Shown piece by piece: positions 45,454-54,220 of a stretch of 64,000 nt of DNA (the first letter of the stretch is position 1; the number at the start of each line of letters is the position of its first letter). The DNA lies in NCBI RefSeq assembly GCF_000389635.1, contig NC_021182.1:1426001-1490000 (forward strand), written 5' to 3'. Origin of the DNA: Clostridium pasteurianum BC1. Its GTDB lineage: Bacteria; Bacillota; Clostridia; Clostridiales; Clostridiaceae. The position numbers and the translations under genes are program-made. The notes beneath the pieces were generated by a model. That model was not told where the DNA came from. It saw only the letters and a list, made by a program, of their open reading frames with translations, and searched no databases.

Positions 45454-47263
45454 TTAATCAAAGCTTTTAATAGCATTTTCAGTGTTTTCTTTTGGTCTAT
45501 TAAAATTTCCAGATTTTAAATCGGAAATCCAGTGTTTAATACTTTCATAAAGTATAACCACCAGTATAACTATAAGTATTAATGATAATACTGTGAGTGT
45601 AGTTTTATGATTTGGTATATAATTACCAGTTATATTTTCAATTGATGCTGTTAAAGTAGCTACACTTATAAGTATCATAGGTAATATTGTAATGGGTATA
45701 TATTTTTTCTTTCCCATTCTTATAAGCACTGAAGTACCTATAGCAAAAGTTATAGCTGCCAAACTCTGATTTGCTACACCAAATAGTGGCCATATGGTAG
45801 ATATATTTCCTGTATACAATAAATATCCCCAACAGAAAGTCATAAGTAGACTGAAGAATATTATATTAGGCCAAGAATCCTGTCTCTTAAAAGGTTTATA
45901 AAGTTTTCCGAATAAATCCTGAAATAGATATCTACCTATTCTTGTACCTGAATCTATAGTTGTAAGTATAAATAATGCTTCAAACATTATACAGAAGTGA
46001 TACCAGTAGGACATCAATGAACTTAAACCTGGAATTTTATAAAATACATAGGACATACCTACTGCAAGGGATACTGATCCACCGGGTCTTCCTGCTAAGT
46101 TTTCTCCAACAAGCTGTGATAACATAGGAAGTTCCCTTGGTACCATGCCAAGTTTTGCAAATAAAGCTGGGGCAGAATTTATTGCAAAATAATCAGCCGT
46201 TGGGAGACAGGTTGCGGCTATTAATGCTATCAATGCTATAAAAGATTCTATAACCATAGAACCATATCCAACAGCAAGTATATGTTTTTCATTTGAAATA
46301 AGTTTAGGTGAAGTACCTGTACTTATCAGTGAATGAAAGCCAGACAATGCACCACAGGCTATGGTTATAAATATAAATGGAAATACTTTACCTGGAACTA
46401 TAGGTCCGCCGCCATTTACAAATTGTGTCATAGCAGGCATTTGAATTGTTGGTCTGATAAATATAATTCCAAGTACAAGCATTAACATAACTCCAACTTT
46501 CATATAAGTACTCAAATAGCCTCTTGGCAATAATAATAGCCAAACAAGGAAGAACAGCTCCACAAAAACCGTATATAGCCAGTATAAGTGATATCTGTTT
46601 TACATTAAAAGTAAAAAATGGGGCGATGGCTGAATGCTGTATAGTTGGTCCAAGAATGACTCCTAACATTATAAGTGCCATACCTATTATAGTAGCTTCT
46701 CCGATTTTACCAGGTCGTATAAATTTAAGATAAATACCTATGAATATTGATGCGGGAATAGTAAAACCTACAGTAAAACTTCCCCAAGGACTGCTGGCAA
46801 GAGAATTTACTATTGGGAGTCCAAGTCCAGCCATAGTTATTATCAATATAAATATAACTGAAACTGAAGTAATTAATCCCATTCTTCCGCCTAAATTTTT
46901 TCTGGCAATTTCTGCAATGGTCTGACCATCTTGTCTAACAGAAGCAAATAGTATAACCATGTCATGTACACCACCAGCTAGTACACCACCAATTAAAATC
47001 CAAAGTGTACCTGGAAGATATCCAAATTGAGCAGCTAAAACAGGTCCTATAAGCGGTCCTGCTCCAGCGATTGCAGCAAAATGCTGACCTAGAAGTACCC
47101 ATTTGTTTGTAGGTAAATAGTCATGTCCATCTTCAAATTTTTTAGCGGGGACTTCTCTATTACCATCTAGAACTAAAACTTTTGCTGCTATCCAGCATCC
47201 GTAAAATCTGTAGCCAAGAGCTAATACTAAAGCTCCTATGATTACAAGTACTATAGAATTCAT
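45454..47263 (-). pseudogene. cstA: Carbon starvation protein CstA (peptide/pyruvate transporter), frameshifted
   Basis: Two overlapping minus-strand frames together give one CstA protein. The first (47263 down to about 46545) begins MNSIVLVIIGALVLALGYRFYG and has GPVLAAQFGYLPGTLWILIGGVLAGGVHD. The second (about 46545 down to 45454) continues VWLLLLPRGYLSTYMKVGV and GALSGFHSLISTGTSPK. The join falls at CTTCCTTGTTTGG on the minus strand, where one extra T breaks the expected CTT-CCT-GTT-TGG. Removing one base at about 46545-46546 restores a full protein of about 600 residues. It is either a real mutation or a sequencing error. It is divergent from lytSR, which probably controls it, and a cre-like site precedes it. 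Confidence 0.9.
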
Positions 47264-47534
47264 ATAAAAACCTCCTCTTAAAATTAAATGATAATTAAAT
47301 TATGAGTTAATCCTTAAAACGTTTACAAAATAATTATAAGTTGAATTAATGAGTTTTCATACTTAAATCTGCCAAAGTGATAAAAAAGCATGATGAATAG
47401 TCGAAATTCACATCTAATTGACATTAAAAATAATGTTAACAATATATTAAATTTTGTTATATAATTTAGTTATTGAGAAAATTTTTTTGTGAAACGCTGC
47501 ATATTATTATGTATAGTTTTAAGGAGTTGATAAT
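47264..47534. promoter_or_regulatory. cstA-lytS divergent region with cre-like site
   Basis: On the minus strand, TGTAAACGTTTTAA (plus 47314-47327) matches the CcpA consensus at 13 of 14 positions, close upstream of cstA. Towards lytS, TTAACA (47436-47441) and TATAAT (47460-47465) with 18 bases between form a possible promoter. Confidence 0.65.
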
Positions 47535-49223
47535 TTGATATATATTCAATTGCTTGAGAACATGGCACTTATTGTGTTGTTTGCATACATTTACAATCAA
47601 TCAAAAGTTTTAAAAAGACTAACTAGGAATAATTTTAAAATTAAGAATAAAATTTTAATAGTTATATTTTTTAGCATTTTAGGAGTCATCGGTAATTATA
47701 CAGGAATAGATGTAGGCCCTTATGCAATAAATAAAACTAATATATCCACAGGATATTTAGGCATGTACGATGCAATAGCTAATACAAGGCCAATAGCTTC
47801 AATAGTATCTGGATATATCTATGGACCTGTAGTCGGAAGTATAGTTGGATTTATTTCAGGAACACATAGATATTTTTTAGGCGGCTTTACGGCATTGGCC
47901 TGTGGAATTGCTACTGTGATGGAGGGAATTGTAAGTGGAATTGTAGGAAAGAAACTAAAAAATACCAATTTAAATATAAAATATGCTTGTGCAGCAGCAG
48001 TAATTGCGGAATGCGTTCAAATGATTGTAATTTTAATATTTTCTAGACCTTTTTCAATGGCACTGCAGCTAGTTAAAATTATAGCTGTACCTATGATAAT
48101 TATAAATTCTTTAGGTACAATTATTTTTATAAGTATAATAAAAAATGCTAAAGAAGAATGTGATAGAATTGGAGCAATAGAAGCTCAAAAAGCTTTAAAT
48201 ATAGCTCAGAAAACTTTAGAATATATGAGAAAAGATGGACTTAATATTGAAACCGGAAAAAATATTTCTAAAATAATATATGAAATGACAAATATAGATG
48301 GAATATTTATAGGCAATAAAGATGAATTTTTAACTTGCCGTGGTGAAGATATAGATGAAAAAAATATAAAAAATTTTTTTAATGAATATTATAAATCTCC
48401 ACATCGCAAAGTGATAAAAATGGTTAACATGTTTTTTATATGTACTCCATTTAATGTATCAGATTCGGGATTTGAAGGAGTCCTGGGACTTGGGTTAAAG
48501 TCTAAAAAGAATATCACTACTTATTTTATACAATTTGCAGAGGAACTTAGTGATCTTCTATCAAATCAAATAGAATTATATAAATTAAATAAATTGGCAG
48601 AAGAAGCATCTACGGCAAAATTTAGAGTCTTAAGAGCTCAAATAGAACCTCATTTCTTATTTAATGCATTGAATACTATAGCATCATTTTGCAGGACAAA
48701 CCCTTTAAAGGCCAAAGAACTTATAATAGATTTATCTAATTATTTTAGAAAAACATTAAAAAGACAAGAGGATTTTGTAACTTTAAGGGAGGAAGTGGAG
48801 TTTGTTCAATCTTATTTTTCTATTGAAGAAGCTAGGTTTGGAAATAGATTAAAACTTATTATTGACATACCAGAATCAATAATGAATATGAAAATGCCTT
48901 CATTTATACTTCAGCCTATTGTAGAGAATGCAGTGAAGCATGGAATATTGCCTAAGCCAGAAGGAGGAAGTGTATATTTAAAGGTATTTTTGGAAAATGG
49001 TGAAATGAGATTTTATGTAAGAGATACAGGTGTGGGAATGAGTGAAGATAGACTAAAGGAAGTATTACTCAATTGGCCTGGAATAGGGCTTAAAAATGTA
49101 AATGAAAGATTGAAATTGCTATATGGTGAAGATTATGGATTGAGTATAAAAACATCTTTTAATAAAGGAACTAAAATTAGTTTTCTTATACCAATAGAGG
49201 AGGTTTTGTCAGTAAATGGATAA
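47535..49223 (+). CDS. LytS/BtsS-type sensor histidine kinase
   Basis: 562 residues. Six TM segments form the 5TM-5TMR_LYT sensor (about 1-210; GNYTGIDVGPYAINKTNISTGY, GFISGTHRYFLGGFTALACG). A GAF-like region follows (about 225-345), then the His_kinase domain with RAQIEPHFLFNALNTIASFCR (phosphorylated His) and the ATPase N-box LQPIVENAVKHGILP. It starts at ATA/TTG area base 47535 (TTG) behind AAGGAG. Known relatives sense pyruvate and switch on CstA/BtsT transporters. The divergent cstA gene makes this role likely here. Confidence 0.9.
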   Translation: MIYIQLLENMALIVLFAYIYNQSKVLKRLTRNNFKIKNKILIVIFFSILGVIGNYTGIDVGPYAINKTNISTGYLGMYDAIANTRPIASIVSGYIYGPVVGSIVGFISGTHRYFLGGFTALACGIATVMEGIVSGIVGKKLKNTNLNIKYACAAAVIAECVQMIVILIFSRPFSMALQLVKIIAVPMIIINSLGTIIFISIIKNAKEECDRIGAIEAQKALNIAQKTLEYMRKDGLNIETGKNISKIIYEMTNIDGIFIGNKDEFLTCRGEDIDEKNIKNFFNEYYKSPHRKVIKMVNMFFICTPFNVSDSGFEGVLGLGLKSKKNITTYFIQFAEELSDLLSNQIELYKLNKLAEEASTAKFRVLRAQIEPHFLFNALNTIASFCRTNPLKAKELIIDLSNYFRKTLKRQEDFVTLREEVEFVQSYFSIEEARFGNRLKLIIDIPESIMNMKMPSFILQPIVENAVKHGILPKPEGGSVYLKVFLENGEMRFYVRDTGVGMSEDRLKEVLLNWPGIGLKNVNERLKLLYGEDYGLSIKTSFNKGTKISFLIPIEEVLSVNG

Positions 49224-49986
49224 AATTAAATGTGTAATTATAGAGGATGAAATACCTGCTGCTGAAGAATTAAATTATATAATATCAAAAAATAAAGCTA
49301 TAGATGTCGTTGGAATTGCTTATGATGGTAAGATGGGCATAGAAATTATAAAAAAAGAAAAGCCCAATGCTGTTTTTTTAGATATAAATATGCCAATAAA
49401 AAGTGGAATTGAAGTAGCTCAAAATGTAAAGGAATTCAATGCTTATATTGATATAATATTTGTTACTGCCTATGAAGAATATGCGGTAAAAGCTTTTGAG
49501 ATGTATGCTCTTGATTACGTGCTTAAGCCCTTTGTTGATAAGAGAATAAATATTACTTTAAATAGGCTTACAGATAAGTGGAATAAAACAAAAATGGAAA
49601 CTGAAAAAATACCTAATATGCTAAACAAGATAATAGACAAAATGGATAAAGATAAAAAAATAGTTAAAAAGATACCTTGTGAGAGAAAAGGAAAAATAAT
49701 ATTGGTAGATTTAAAAGATATTTATTATTGTTATATAGAAGATGATAAGACATATGTAAAAGTCAAAAATGATAGGTATATGGTTGGATATAATTTATGT
49801 CAGATAGAAGATAAGACTAATTTTTTTAGATGCCATAGAAGCTATATTGTAAATATGGATAATGTAAAAGAATTCTATTCATGGTTTAATGGTACCTATA
49901 AATTAGTTATGGATGATGAACAAAAATCTGAAATACCTATAAGTAGAAATAATGTAAAGAGACTAAAAGAATATTTTGAAATTTAA
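49216..49986 (+). CDS. LytTR-type response regulator (BtsR/LytR-like)
   Basis: 256 residues. The receiver domain (about 4-120) has VIIEDEIPAAEEL, the phospho-acceptor Asp in AVFLDINMPIKSG (about residue 57), VTAYEEYAVKAFE and LDYVLKPF. The C-terminal LytTR DNA-binding domain (about 155-255) has IYYCYIEDDKTYVKVKN and FFRCHRSYIVNMDNVKEF. The start overlaps lytS by 8 bases. It probably binds the cstA promoter region. Confidence 0.93.
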   Translation: MDKIKCVIIEDEIPAAEELNYIISKNKAIDVVGIAYDGKMGIEIIKKEKPNAVFLDINMPIKSGIEVAQNVKEFNAYIDIIFVTAYEEYAVKAFEMYALDYVLKPFVDKRINITLNRLTDKWNKTKMETEKIPNMLNKIIDKMDKDKKIVKKIPCERKGKIILVDLKDIYYCYIEDDKTYVKVKNDRYMVGYNLCQIEDKTNFFRCHRSYIVNMDNVKEFYSWFNGTYKLVMDDEQKSEIPISRNNVKRLKEYFEI

Positions 49987-50023
49987 CTAAGCTTCCCAAG
50001 CTTTTACTTCTCTGCTTTTTTCA

Positions 50024-50166
50024 AAGTGGCAGTAAAGAGTGGCCACCTCCCTAGGATAACGATTTCTAAGTATCATAGATACCGATACTTAGAAATCTGT
50101 TAATAAGCATCAGAGGTCATAAACAAAAACTACGCCTGATGCCCAGAACTCTGTTATCTGGCACTT
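50024..50166. repeat. Nested inverted-repeat element between lytR and ABC-F gene
   Basis: The outer arms AAGTGGCAG-TAAAGAG (from 50024) and its near complement ending in TCTGGCACTT (to 50166) enclose a perfect 14-base stem, GATTTCTAAGTATC (50061-50074) with its complement at 50084-50097, and a second pair GCATCAG/CTGATGC (50108-50141). It could be a small palindromic mobile element or a bidirectional terminator for the convergent genes. Confidence 0.6.
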
Positions 50167-50187
50167 CACTAATTTTAATTATAAATA

Positions 50188-52101
50188 CTATGTGATATCA
50201 TCCCATTGTTCATAGAGTTTTTCTAGATTTTTTTGGAAACTAATAATTTTGTTATTTATTTCCTTCATTTTTTCTGAATCGGAATATATTTCTTCAAGAC
50301 ATAAACTACTCTGAAGTTCTTCTATTGAAGTTTCAGCCTCTAAAATAGAAGCTTCAATGTCTTTAATTTTTTGTTTTTCTGCTTTGAGTAATTTTTCCTC
50401 ATCTCTTTTTTTCTTTTTCTCAAGATTTATTTGAGTTTTTGTTTTACCTGAAATTTTTTCTTCTTCTTCAAATCTAGTAGGATTCTTCTTTTTTTCTATG
50501 TAATAGGTATAATTTCCTAAATATTCTTTTGCTCCATGGATTTGAAGCTCATATATTTTAGACACAACTTTGTTCAAAAAATATCTGTCATGGGAAATCA
50601 CAAGTACGGTGCCATCATAGCCTAAAAGAGCTTCTTCTAAAGCTTCACGGGACACTATATCCAGGTGATTTGTAGGTTCATCCAAAAGGAGAAAATTACT
50701 TTTGGATAACATCAATTTAAGAAGGTTAATTCTACATTTTTCACCTCCACTTAAATTACCTATTTTTTTAAAAACGTCGTCACCTACAAATAGAAAGGCA
50801 GCTAGTGCATTTCTAACTTCTGTGGTAGTCATATTGGGAAAATCATCCCATACTTCATCAATAATAGTTTTTTCATCATTTAAATTTGATTGCTCTTGAT
50901 CATAATAACCTATAAATACATTTTTCCCTAAAACTTTTATGCCTTGGTCACTTTTAATATTATCTAGCAATATATTGAAAAGTGTAGTCTTGCCTCTGCC
51001 ATTTTCACCGATAAGAGCCGTTTTTTCTCCACGTTTCATATCTAAATTCAAGGATTCGAAGAGTTTTTTTTCACTAAAACTTTTAGCTAGATCCTCAATA
51101 TGCAGCACATCGTTACCACTCTTAATTAAAGTTTCAAATTGTATTCGTGAGGCTTTACCATCTTTGTCCGGGGCTTTTATTCGATCAATTTTGTCTAGAG
51201 CTTTTTGTCTGCTTTCAGCAGCCTTTATACTTTTTTCTCTATTAAAGGAACGATACTTTTCAATTACTTCTTCCTGCCTTTTTATTTCAGCTTGCTGCAA
51301 TTTATAAGCTTTTAATTGAACTTCATAATTTTTCTTTTTTAGTTCTAAAGCCTCAGTGTAATTACCGGTGTACACATTTATGTGTCCTGCTATCATTTCT
51401 AAAGTCTTTTCTGTAATGGCATCTAAAAAATATCTATCATGCGATATTAAAATAACAGTACCTTTGTAGGCAATAAGATATTGTTCAAGCCATTCAATAG
51501 CTTCTAAATCAAGATGGTTTGTAGGCTCATCTAAGAGCAGAATATCTGGTTTTGTAAGTAGAAGTTTACAGAGAGCCGTTCTAGTTTTTTGGCCTCCACT
51601 CAAAAGATTTATAGGTTTATTATAATCATTTTCTGAAAAACTTAGACCCTTTAAAACTCTGTTTATTTCGCCTTTATAGGTATAACCACCCTTAGTATCA
51701 TATAGTTCTGTTAAAGTGGTATAATCTTTAATTACTTTACTATGGTATTCCTCATTTTCAGCATTATAGGGCTCATTCATCTTAATTTCCAGTTCACTTA
51801 ATTTTTTTTCCATGTCTAATAATTCCTTAAAAACTGATAAAAGCTCTTCAAATATTGTAGAGGAATCATGTAGGGATAAATGTTGAGAAAGATAGCCCAA
51901 TTTTTTATTCTTTTCTATAAATAATTCTCCACCATCTTGTTCCAGTTGGTTTGTTAAAATCTTAAGCAAAGTAGATTTTCCAGCACCATTTGCGCCAATA
52001 AGGCCCACTTTTTCACTTTCATTTATAGTAAAGCTTACATCCTCTAAAATTACATCTATACCATAACTTTTAGTTATATTTCTTGTACTCAAAACTATCA
52101 T
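50188..52101 (-). CDS. ABC-F family ATP-binding protein
   Basis: About 637 residues with two ABC domains and no membrane segments. Domain 1 (about 1-250): GANGAGKSTLLK, LSGGQKTRTAL, LLLDEPTNHLDLEAIEWLE. Linker with charged helices (about 250-310). Domain 2 (about 320-530): GENGRGKTTLF, LSGGEKCRINLLKL, LLLDEPTNHLDIVSREALE. A Lys/Glu-rich coiled coil ends the protein (about 545-635), as in Uup/YdiF. ABC-F proteins act on ribosomes. I start it at ATG 52101; GTG 52110 is possible. The YdiF/Uup type usually has housekeeping translation roles; antibiotic resistance is less likely. Confidence 0.92.
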   Translation of the reverse strand: MIVLSTRNITKSYGIDVILEDVSFTINESEKVGLIGANGAGKSTLLKILTNQLEQDGGELFIEKNKKLGYLSQHLSLHDSSTIFEELLSVFKELLDMEKKLSELEIKMNEPYNAENEEYHSKVIKDYTTLTELYDTKGGYTYKGEINRVLKGLSFSENDYNKPINLLSGGQKTRTALCKLLLTKPDILLLDEPTNHLDLEAIEWLEQYLIAYKGTVILISHDRYFLDAITEKTLEMIAGHINVYTGNYTEALELKKKNYEVQLKAYKLQQAEIKRQEEVIEKYRSFNREKSIKAAESRQKALDKIDRIKAPDKDGKASRIQFETLIKSGNDVLHIEDLAKSFSEKKLFESLNLDMKRGEKTALIGENGRGKTTLFNILLDNIKSDQGIKVLGKNVFIGYYDQEQSNLNDEKTIIDEVWDDFPNMTTTEVRNALAAFLFVGDDVFKKIGNLSGGEKCRINLLKLMLSKSNFLLLDEPTNHLDIVSREALEEALLGYDGTVLVISHDRYFLNKVVSKIYELQIHGAKEYLGNYTYYIEKKKNPTRFEEEEKISGKTKTQINLEKKKKRDEEKLLKAEKQKIKDIEASILEAETSIEELQSSLCLEEIYSDSEKMKEINNKIISFQKNLEKLYEQWDDIT

Positions 52102-52283
52102 AATTAACACCAGCCTTATATATTTAAGTATAATTATATATTTTACTATTTTAATGTGAAAATTTGTAGTATAATTTAAATTTCACAGAGTTATGTTTAT
52201 TTTTTATTAAAAAATAAGTGTAAAATTATTGATATGTGGTAAAATAGAATAAGTATATATTTGAGATGTAAGGGGTGCAGCAG

Positions 52284-52916
52284 TTGGATAAGAAAAAAAA
52301 TATATCTATGGCAGTAATAAAAAGACTACCTAAGTATCATAGATATTTAAATGAACTAGTTAATAATGAAGTAGATAGAATTTCATCGAAAGAATTAAGT
52401 GAGAAAATAGGTTTTACTGCTTCTCAAATAAGACAGGATTTAAATTGCTTTGGTGATTTTGGACAACAAGGTTATGGATATAACGTGAAAGATTTGCATT
52501 ATCAGATTTGTAAGATACTTGGAATTACAAAAGAATATAAAACTATAATAGTAGGAGCTGGGAATATCGGTCAAGCTATAGCTAATTATCTAAATTTTCA
52601 AAAAATGGGATTTGAACTGAATGCAATATTTGATATAAATCCAAAATTATTTGGGCTTAAGATAAGGGATGTGGAAATACAGGATATTGATTACTTGGAG
52701 TCTTTTTTACAAAAAAATCCTATAGACATAGCTACTATTTCAGTGCCTCCCAAAAATGCACAAAGTGTATGTGATATTTTAGTGAAAAACGGTGTTAAAG
52801 GAATTTGGAACTTTGCACCAGTAGATTTAATAGCTTCTAATGATGTTATGATAGAAAATGTACATCTTAGTGAAAGTTTACTTACATTGACTTGTTTAAT
52901 GAACGGAGAATTGTGA
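52284..52916 (+). CDS. rex: Redox-sensing transcriptional repressor Rex
   Basis: 210 residues from TTG 52284, 8 bases behind AGGGG. The winged-helix domain (about 1-80) has VIKRLPKYHRYLNEL and ISSKELSEKIGFTASQIRQDLNCFGDFGQQGYGY. The NAD(H)-binding Rossmann domain has IIVGAGNIGQAIANY and the C-terminal swapped helix. Rex leaves its operator when NADH/NAD+ is high. Likely targets in this window are the crt operon directly downstream (Rex box at 53374) and adhE (29895). A TnpB remnant has been inserted straight after its stop codon. Confidence 0.96.
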   Translation: MDKKKNISMAVIKRLPKYHRYLNELVNNEVDRISSKELSEKIGFTASQIRQDLNCFGDFGQQGYGYNVKDLHYQICKILGITKEYKTIIVGAGNIGQAIANYLNFQKMGFELNAIFDINPKLFGLKIRDVEIQDIDYLESFLQKNPIDIATISVPPKNAQSVCDILVKNGVKGIWNFAPVDLIASNDVMIENVHLSESLLTLTCLMNGEL

Positions 52917-52917
52917 T

Positions 52918-53085
52918 ATAACTCATGGCAGAGATAAAAATGCTGCAATAAATATACTAAATGAAAAACCGTTGGGCAAGCGGGGTTAGCTTAGTAATTA
53001 TACTGATGTTAGTTGGTGTTGGTATATACCAAGAAGCTCTTACCTCTAAGCGCAGCTCAGGTGGTGGGAGTATGTCACTAAAGTC
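52918..53085 (+). mobile_element. IS200/IS605 TnpB 3' remnant with omega-RNA-like end
   Basis: Directly after the rex stop, one frame reads ITHGRDKNAAINILNEKPLG and a stop at 52987-52989. H-x-RD-x-NAA-x-NIL is the last RuvC motif (catalytic Asp) of TnpB. About 45 bases downstream is the typical right end: GAAGCTCTTACCTCTAAGCG, a stem CTCTTACC/GGTGGGAG (53037-53044 with 53063-53070), then TATGTCAC. The N-terminal 95% of tnpB and the left end are missing. Confidence 0.75.
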
Positions 53086-53163
53086 AATAGTAAACTTTAA
53101 AAATATGTTAAAAAATTATTTAATTAAGGCATGTTATAGTAATTGGATGGTTTTATATGAGAG

Positions 53164-53205
53164 CAATAGTTTTAAGAATAAATTTTTAAAACTATTGTAT
53201 TTTTT
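53164..53205 (+). terminator. Terminator between rex/TnpB remnant and crt
   Basis: CAATAGTTTTAA (53164-53175) pairs perfectly with TTAAAACTATTG (53186-53197), followed by TATTTTTTTT. Confidence 0.93.
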
Positions 53206-53306
53206 TTGTAGTGGCGCAAAAGTAACGTAACAAAATTCCAATTTTAAGGCCTTAATTCTTGTAAATGATAGCAGACAATAAATAATTTTTTATTATTTAA
53301 TTTTTA

Positions 53307-53391
53307 TTGAAAACTAATTAATTTCAGTATATAATAAAACTTGAAGCGACAAATAGTATGTTTTTAATCTTCATTGTTAGAATATTAACAA
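53307..53391 (+). promoter_or_regulatory. crt operon promoter and Rex box
   Basis: TTGAAA (53307-53312), 17 bases, TATAAT (53330-53335). Downstream at 53374-53391, TTGTTAGAATATTAACAA matches the Rex consensus TTGTTAANNNNTTAACAA at 13 of 14 defined positions. Rex bound here would block transcription of crt-bcd-etfB-etfA-hbd when NADH is low. Confidence 0.88.
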
Positions 53392-53418
53392 TGAATTAAA
53401 ATTGTGGGAGGATTAGGC

Positions 53419-54207
53419 ATGGAATTAAAAAATATTATCCTTGAAAAAGAAGGAAAAATTGCCTTAGTTACAATTAATAGACCAAAAGCTCTTAATGCTT
53501 TAAATAGCGAAACATTAACTGAGCTTGATTATGTAATTGATGAAATTGAAAAAGACGATGAAGTTTTAGCTGTAGTACTAACTGGAGCAGGAAAGTCCTT
53601 CGTAGCTGGAGCAGATATATCAGAAATGAAAGACAAGAATGTAATAGAAGGTAGAAAATTTGGAATACTAGGTAATAAAGTATTCAGAAGATTGGAAAAC
53701 CTTGAAAAGCCTGTAATAGCAGCACTTAATGGTTTTACACTGGGTGGAGGCAATGAACTTGCTTTGTCTGCTGATATAAGATTAGCTTCAACTAAGGCTA
53801 AATTTGGTCAACCAGAAGTAAGCCTTGGAATAACACCAGGTTTTGGTGGAACTCAGAGACTTTCAAGAGTAATAGGAGTAGGAGCTGCTAAAGAACTTAT
53901 ATTTACAGGAAAAATAATTAATGCAGATGAAGCATACAGATTAGGATTAGTAAATAAAGTTGTTGAGCCAGAAGCATTATTGGAAGAAGCAAAGACCCTG
54001 GCTAATACTATTGCGAATAATGCACCAATAGCTGTTAAACTTAGCAAAGTAGCTATAAACAAAGGACTTCAAACTGATATAGATACAGCACTTTCTTTTG
54101 AATCAGAAGTTTTTGGAGCAACTTTCTCTACTGAAGATCAAAAAGAAGGTATGAATACATTTTTGAATGATAAAAAATATTTAACAGGTAATTTTAAGAA
54201 CAAATAA
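53419..54207 (+). CDS. crt: 3-hydroxybutyryl-CoA dehydratase (crotonase)
   Basis: 262 residues from ATG 53419 behind GGGAGG. Crotonase fold with AGKSFVAGADISEM and LGGGNELALSADIRLAS (oxyanion-hole glycines), FGQPEVSLGITPGFGGTQRL carrying the catalytic glutamates. It dehydrates 3-hydroxybutyryl-CoA to crotonyl-CoA in the butyrate pathway. First gene of the operon, 13 bases before bcd. No thiolase gene is in this cluster. Confidence 0.97.
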   Translation: MELKNIILEKEGKIALVTINRPKALNALNSETLTELDYVIDEIEKDDEVLAVVLTGAGKSFVAGADISEMKDKNVIEGRKFGILGNKVFRRLENLEKPVIAALNGFTLGGGNELALSADIRLASTKAKFGQPEVSLGITPGFGGTQRLSRVIGVGAAKELIFTGKIINADEAYRLGLVNKVVEPEALLEEAKTLANTIANNAPIAVKLSKVAINKGLQTDIDTALSFESEVFGATFSTEDQKEGMNTFLNDKKYLTGNFKNK

Positions 54208-54220
54208 GGAGGTAAGTTAC

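Noticed and set aside
50188-52101. Antibiotic-resistance ABC-F
   Set aside because: The C-terminal coiled coil and overall form fit the Uup/YdiF housekeeping type, and nothing nearby suggests resistance.
52961-53230. 89-codon frame between rex and crt
   Set aside because: It overlaps the TnpB tail in another frame and runs through the omega-RNA-like hairpin and the terminator.
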